9,500 nt of DNA from Fervidobacterium sp. (GTDB lineage: Bacteria > Thermotogota > Thermotogae > Thermotogales > Fervidobacteriaceae). The stretch lies in assembly GCA_003522805.1 (NCBI GenBank), contig DPIB01000079.1, positions 1 to 9,500 of the forward strand, written 5' to 3'. The position numbers were made by a program, and so were the translations under genes. Positions 6,877 through 9,500 of the stretch are shown here, piece after piece; the first letter of the stretch is position 1, and each line of letters begins with the position of its first letter. The notes below the pieces were generated by a model. That model searched no databases. It saw only the letters and a list, made by a program, of their open reading frames with translations, and was not told the DNA's origin.

Positions 6877-6919
6877 AAAAAAGTGCAGAGGTGGAAATCA
6901 TCTCTGCACTTTTGTTTTT
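6877..6919. terminator. Bidirectional intrinsic terminator between convergent genes
   Basis: AAAAGTGCAGAG (6879-6890) pairs perfectly with CTCTGCACTTTT (6902-6913), and four further inner pairs including G-T wobbles close an AAA loop. A T-rich run follows on the plus strand (6910-6919), and six A at 6877-6882 form a T-run on the minus strand. It can end both the decarboxylase transcript and the rtcB-MFS transcript. Confidence 0.9.
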
Positions 6920-6972
6920 ATAATATGTATTTGTCTACAGTATCTATAAAATGACAAAATACCTTGCGTTTC

Positions 6973-8475
6973 TTACCACCATCGGTCTATACGTTTCCTT
7001 CCTATTATCAAATCCGTCCTGTTTTCTTCATTTATCCGCATCGCATGTCTTCCTGAAAGCACGGAGATAACATTTGTAAACATCGTAGCTGGTGAGACGT
7101 ACTTCTTACTTGAAACTCTAGCAAATAGTGGGATGGTCATGTATCTCAATACACTTTCTATCAAGAACAATATTTGGAGTCCATATATATGGAATGTGCC
7201 TATGTGAAAATCGAATGAGTTGAAAAACTGTGCTACAAACCCACCAAGGATCGAGCCTATTGTTCCACCCAATCCACCAAGGGCTGAAAAGACCGCAAAA
7301 TACATAGGCGAATTGCTCGATGCAGCTTCCAACGGTAGTGTTACAAATGCCAAGTTAACTGCCGCCCAACCTACACCAGACAGTATAGCATCTAATATCA
7401 TTGCCAGTATCCAATCTCTCTCATTCATCAGTATCCACACTGCAGGAGTTATGGAAACAATTGACATACCCACAATTAAGACACTCTTGTGGCCGAATTC
7501 ATCCGATAGTCTTCCCCAAAGCGTGTAGAATATCATTGAAAGTAATGAAGCAGCTATCGAAGAATAGCTGATATAAGTGACTGGTAATTCTATGTTGTTG
7601 AGTTGATGGTAAGCAAAGAACGGTGATGCTATCAATATGACGAAGTTCCAAACAAAATATGCCTTGCAGAGCCTCATAAAGTTCTTGTCTTTGGTAACGA
7701 GTCTCAGGTCGTTTAAGCTACCAGTAGTTCTTGCCCTTTTTTCTTCCAATGGTTTCAACGATACCACGGAAAATAAGCTTGCTACCATAGCAACGATGAT
7801 GACGAGCATATAGTTGTATGGCCTTTTTACGTTATCTACAATAAGCGAGAATAAGTAGAACGATACTAACGTGGCAAGCGAGACGAAGAAGTTCCTTAAT
7901 CCAAGATACTTTCCTCTGCGTTCTGGTTTTATTGTATCTGACACTATGCTAAGCCAAATATTACCAGAAAAGGCTGCAAAAATCTGACTTAGTGCAAAAA
8001 TGAGCACAAAAACCTTCGGAGAACGATTTGATGAAAAGAGAAACGGTAGCAATAAAAGCCACAGAAATCTTCCAGAATTGAAGAACATCAATAGATATTT
8101 CCTCTTTGGTATTCTTTCGATCAAAGCCGGTGCAAAGATCTGAAATACCTGAAAGGCCATAGGGAAAGATGCCGCAAGGCCCAGCCAGACTTCATTTAGG
8201 CCGAAATACAACGCAATCGACGTGAAAATCACAGTCTGCGTTATTACCAGATAAACGGCAGAAAATAGTCCTTCGAATGTTAAGGCCTTTTCATTCTTAT
8301 CGCCATGTGTTTGAGGGTTGTGCTTGATGTTTTGATTTTCGTTGGAAAAAGCTTTCTCATCATTTGTTAGTGCTTTGTTATTATTGACGGAGAAGGCTCC
8401 TTCCGACATCTCACTTATGTTACTATTCTGTTCAGCGTACAGTTCATCGTTGGGAAGATCACTATCTGTATTCAT
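6973..8475 (-). CDS. Major facilitator superfamily transporter with Asn-rich N-terminal tail
   Basis: A 500-residue MFS protein from ATG 8475, chosen because it forms a TGATG junction with the rtcB stop and has AAGG upstream; an ATG at 8505 would add ten residues but lacks a ribosome site. About 65-70 hydrophilic, Asn/Glu-rich residues precede the first membrane segment. The rest has two six-helix halves by hydrophobicity. MFS loop motifs are seen in both halves: PERRGKYLGLRNF (about 184-196) and, at the start of the second half, GRLSDEFGHKS (about 321-331), the classical motif A. A glycine-rich helix (ALGGLGGTIGSILGG) lies in the C-half. The tail holds a degenerate NxxKA(L/F)(T/S) repeat (separate entry). 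The substrate is unknown; no sugar or drug subfamily signature is recognised. Its co-translation with rtcB gives no clear substrate clue. The gene ends with a basic tail (IIGRKRIDRWW), facing the shared terminator. Confidence 0.88.
   Translation of the reverse strand: MNTDSDLPNDELYAEQNSNISEMSEGAFSVNNNKALTNDEKAFSNENQNIKHNPQTHGDKNEKALTFEGLFSAVYLVITQTVIFTSIALYFGLNEVWLGLAASFPMAFQVFQIFAPALIERIPKRKYLLMFFNSGRFLWLLLLPFLFSSNRSPKVFVLIFALSQIFAAFSGNIWLSIVSDTIKPERRGKYLGLRNFFVSLATLVSFYLFSLIVDNVKRPYNYMLVIIVAMVASLFSVVSLKPLEEKRARTTGSLNDLRLVTKDKNFMRLCKAYFVWNFVILIASPFFAYHQLNNIELPVTYISYSSIAASLLSMIFYTLWGRLSDEFGHKSVLIVGMSIVSITPAVWILMNERDWILAMILDAILSGVGWAAVNLAFVTLPLEAASSNSPMYFAVFSALGGLGGTIGSILGGFVAQFFNSFDFHIGTFHIYGLQILFLIESVLRYMTIPLFARVSSKKYVSPATMFTNVISVLSGRHAMRINEENRTDLIIGRKRIDRWW
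8278..8409 (-). repeat. Short degenerate heptad repeat in the transporter tail
   Basis: The N-terminal tail contains NNNKALT, NDEKAFS (directly adjacent) and, 15 residues later, KNEKALT, with EGAFS just before the first. The DNA copies are only partly similar, so this is a protein-level repeat of N-x-x-K-A-(L/F)-(T/S). The tail should lie in the cytoplasm; a peptide-binding or regulatory role is only a guess. Confidence 0.5.
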
Positions 8476-9500
8476 CAAGCCTTGATCACCCCTATTGGTA
8501 TGCATTTTGCGACTTTTCGTGATATACCCAATTCATCTACTATATGTACAACTTTGTTAACATCTTTGTATGCCTCTGGCGCTTCTTCTACTATACCTTT
8601 TTTTGACCTTGCCATGATTGTAACACCTTTCTTTTCAAGAGATTCAAGAACGTGCTCAGATGTCAGTTCTCTCGTTGCTTCTCTTCTACCCAACGTTCTA
8701 CCGGCACCGTGTGCCGTAGAACCAAATGTCCACTCTTCTGCTTTCCTTGTCCCGACGAGTATATACGAAGCCGTCCCCATGCTACCTGGAATGATCACAG
8801 GTTGACCAGTTGATTTAAAGATGTCTGGCAACTGTGGATTATCCGGTCCAAATGCCCTCGTTGCACCCTTTCTGTGAACAACTACCTTTCTTTTCTTGCC
8901 ATCAACTTCGTACTCTTCAACCTTTGCTATGTTATGAGTTATGTCGTAGACTAATCTAACGTTCATTCCTGCAACGTTTTTGAAGACTTTTCTTATCAAG
9001 TGCGTTATGATCTCCCTATTTGCAAATGCATAATTTGCTGCACAATTCATCGCCATATAGTAAGCTTGTCCGAGTGTACTTTTGAAGGGTGCATTTATCA
9101 ACTGTTTGTCTGGAAGAGACTTATTGTGCTCTTTGAGTTCATCTCTCATCGTTCTTATATAATCTGTTGCAATCTGGTGTCCAAATCCTCTACTGCCTGT
9201 ATGAATCAATATCGTTATATCACCTTTCTTGATGCCAAATCGTTTTGCTATCTCTTCATCGTAGAGCTCATCAACTTCTTGAATTTCGATGAAATGATTT
9301 CCAGCGCCTAATGTACCAAGCTCACTTTTCCCGCGTTCCACCGCCTCATCACTCACATCTGCAAAATCACATTCTGGTATGTAGCCGTAATCTTCTATCC
9401 TCTCAAGGTCTTCAACATTGCCATATCCCATTTCGACAACTTGCTTAGCACCATTAGTCACAACTCGCTTGAAATCTGATTTTGAAAAACGCAATTCACT
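8475..9500 (-). CDS. rtcB: RNA ligase RtcB, C-terminal part (start beyond the right edge)
   Basis: The frame is open from base 9500 to a TGA at 8477-8475: 341 residues, about the last 70% of a protein usually 470-480 long. RtcB joins 2',3'-cyclic-phosphate or 3'-phosphate RNA ends to 5'-hydroxyl ends using GTP and Mn2+, in tRNA splicing or RNA repair. Hallmarks, numbered from the TTG at 9494: metal-binding GAGNHFIEIQ (63-72), HTGSRGFGHQ (98-107), YDITHNIAK (183-191), HRKGATRAF (207-215), GTP-contact PGSMGTASYI (236-245), and the histidine that is guanylylated, H262 in TAHGAGRTLGR. All visible catalytic residues are present. The TTG at 9494 is an internal Leu codon, not the start. The gene ends in a TGATG overlap with the transporter gene, so the two are co-transcribed. 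Bacterial homologues are mostly linked to repair of cleaved RNA; that role here is inferred. Confidence 0.96.
   Translation of the reverse strand, partial: SELRFSKSDFKRVVTNGAKQVVEMGYGNVEDLERIEDYGYIPECDFADVSDEAVERGKSELGTLGAGNHFIEIQEVDELYDEEIAKRFGIKKGDITILIHTGSRGFGHQIATDYIRTMRDELKEHNKSLPDKQLINAPFKSTLGQAYYMAMNCAANYAFANREIITHLIRKVFKNVAGMNVRLVYDITHNIAKVEEYEVDGKKRKVVVHRKGATRAFGPDNPQLPDIFKSTGQPVIIPGSMGTASYILVGTRKAEEWTFGSTAHGAGRTLGRREATRELTSEHVLESLEKKGVTIMARSKKGIVEEAPEAYKDVNKVVHIVDELGISRKVAKCIPIGVIKA

Noticed and set aside
8482..8805. Open frame of 107 codons on the plus strand within rtcB
   Set aside because: Shadow of the highly conserved RtcB C-terminus, with no independent start signal.

Overview
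The window looks like chromosomal DNA of a thermophilic, AT-rich bacterium, most likely a member of the Thermotogota such as Fervidobacterium. This is an inference from several things: frequent AGA/AGG and ATA codons, Lys/Glu/Ile-rich proteins, strong GGAGG-type ribosome sites, very tight gene overlaps, and the gene repertoire. No rRNA marker is present, so the genus is not proven. I saw no mobile element, CRISPR array, tRNA or rRNA gene.

Left block (1-5589, all on the minus strand): a compact five-gene operon read from an extended -10 promoter near 5561-5569. In order of transcription it holds a membrane GAF-GGDEF protein with a degenerate active-site motif (VSDEF), the tRNA pseudouridine synthase TruA, an unknown beta-rich protein that is probably exported, a TlyA-family rRNA 2'-O-methyltransferase, and the N-terminal part of a second exported protein of unknown function that runs off the left edge. 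Neighbouring genes overlap by 4 to about 70 bases, so translational coupling is likely throughout.

Middle (5546-6920): a divergent intergenic region carrying a 14-bp perfect palindrome, then a single plus-strand gene for a fold-type III PLP amino-acid decarboxylase of the ornithine/lysine type. It is closed by a strong hairpin with T-runs on both sides, placed to terminate the convergent transcripts from left and right.

Right block (6973-9500, minus strand): the C-terminal 341 residues of the RNA ligase RtcB, cut by the right edge, followed with a TGATG stop-start overlap by a 12-TM-type MFS transporter. The transporter has an unusual Asn-rich cytoplasmic N-terminal tail containing a short degenerate repeat.

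Functional reading: three genes act on RNA (truA, tlyA, rtcB), one makes a diamine for polyamine synthesis, one is a membrane signalling protein, one a transporter, and two are uncharacterised exported proteins. This is mainly core-genome content rather than an accessory island. The most notable points are a probable signal peptide for the beta-rich protein encoded inside the 3' end of truA, with an ideal Shine-Dalgarno sequence but an ATC codon at the start position, and the GGDEF protein that has lost the two glycines of its signature motif. No clear new defence or mobile system was found.
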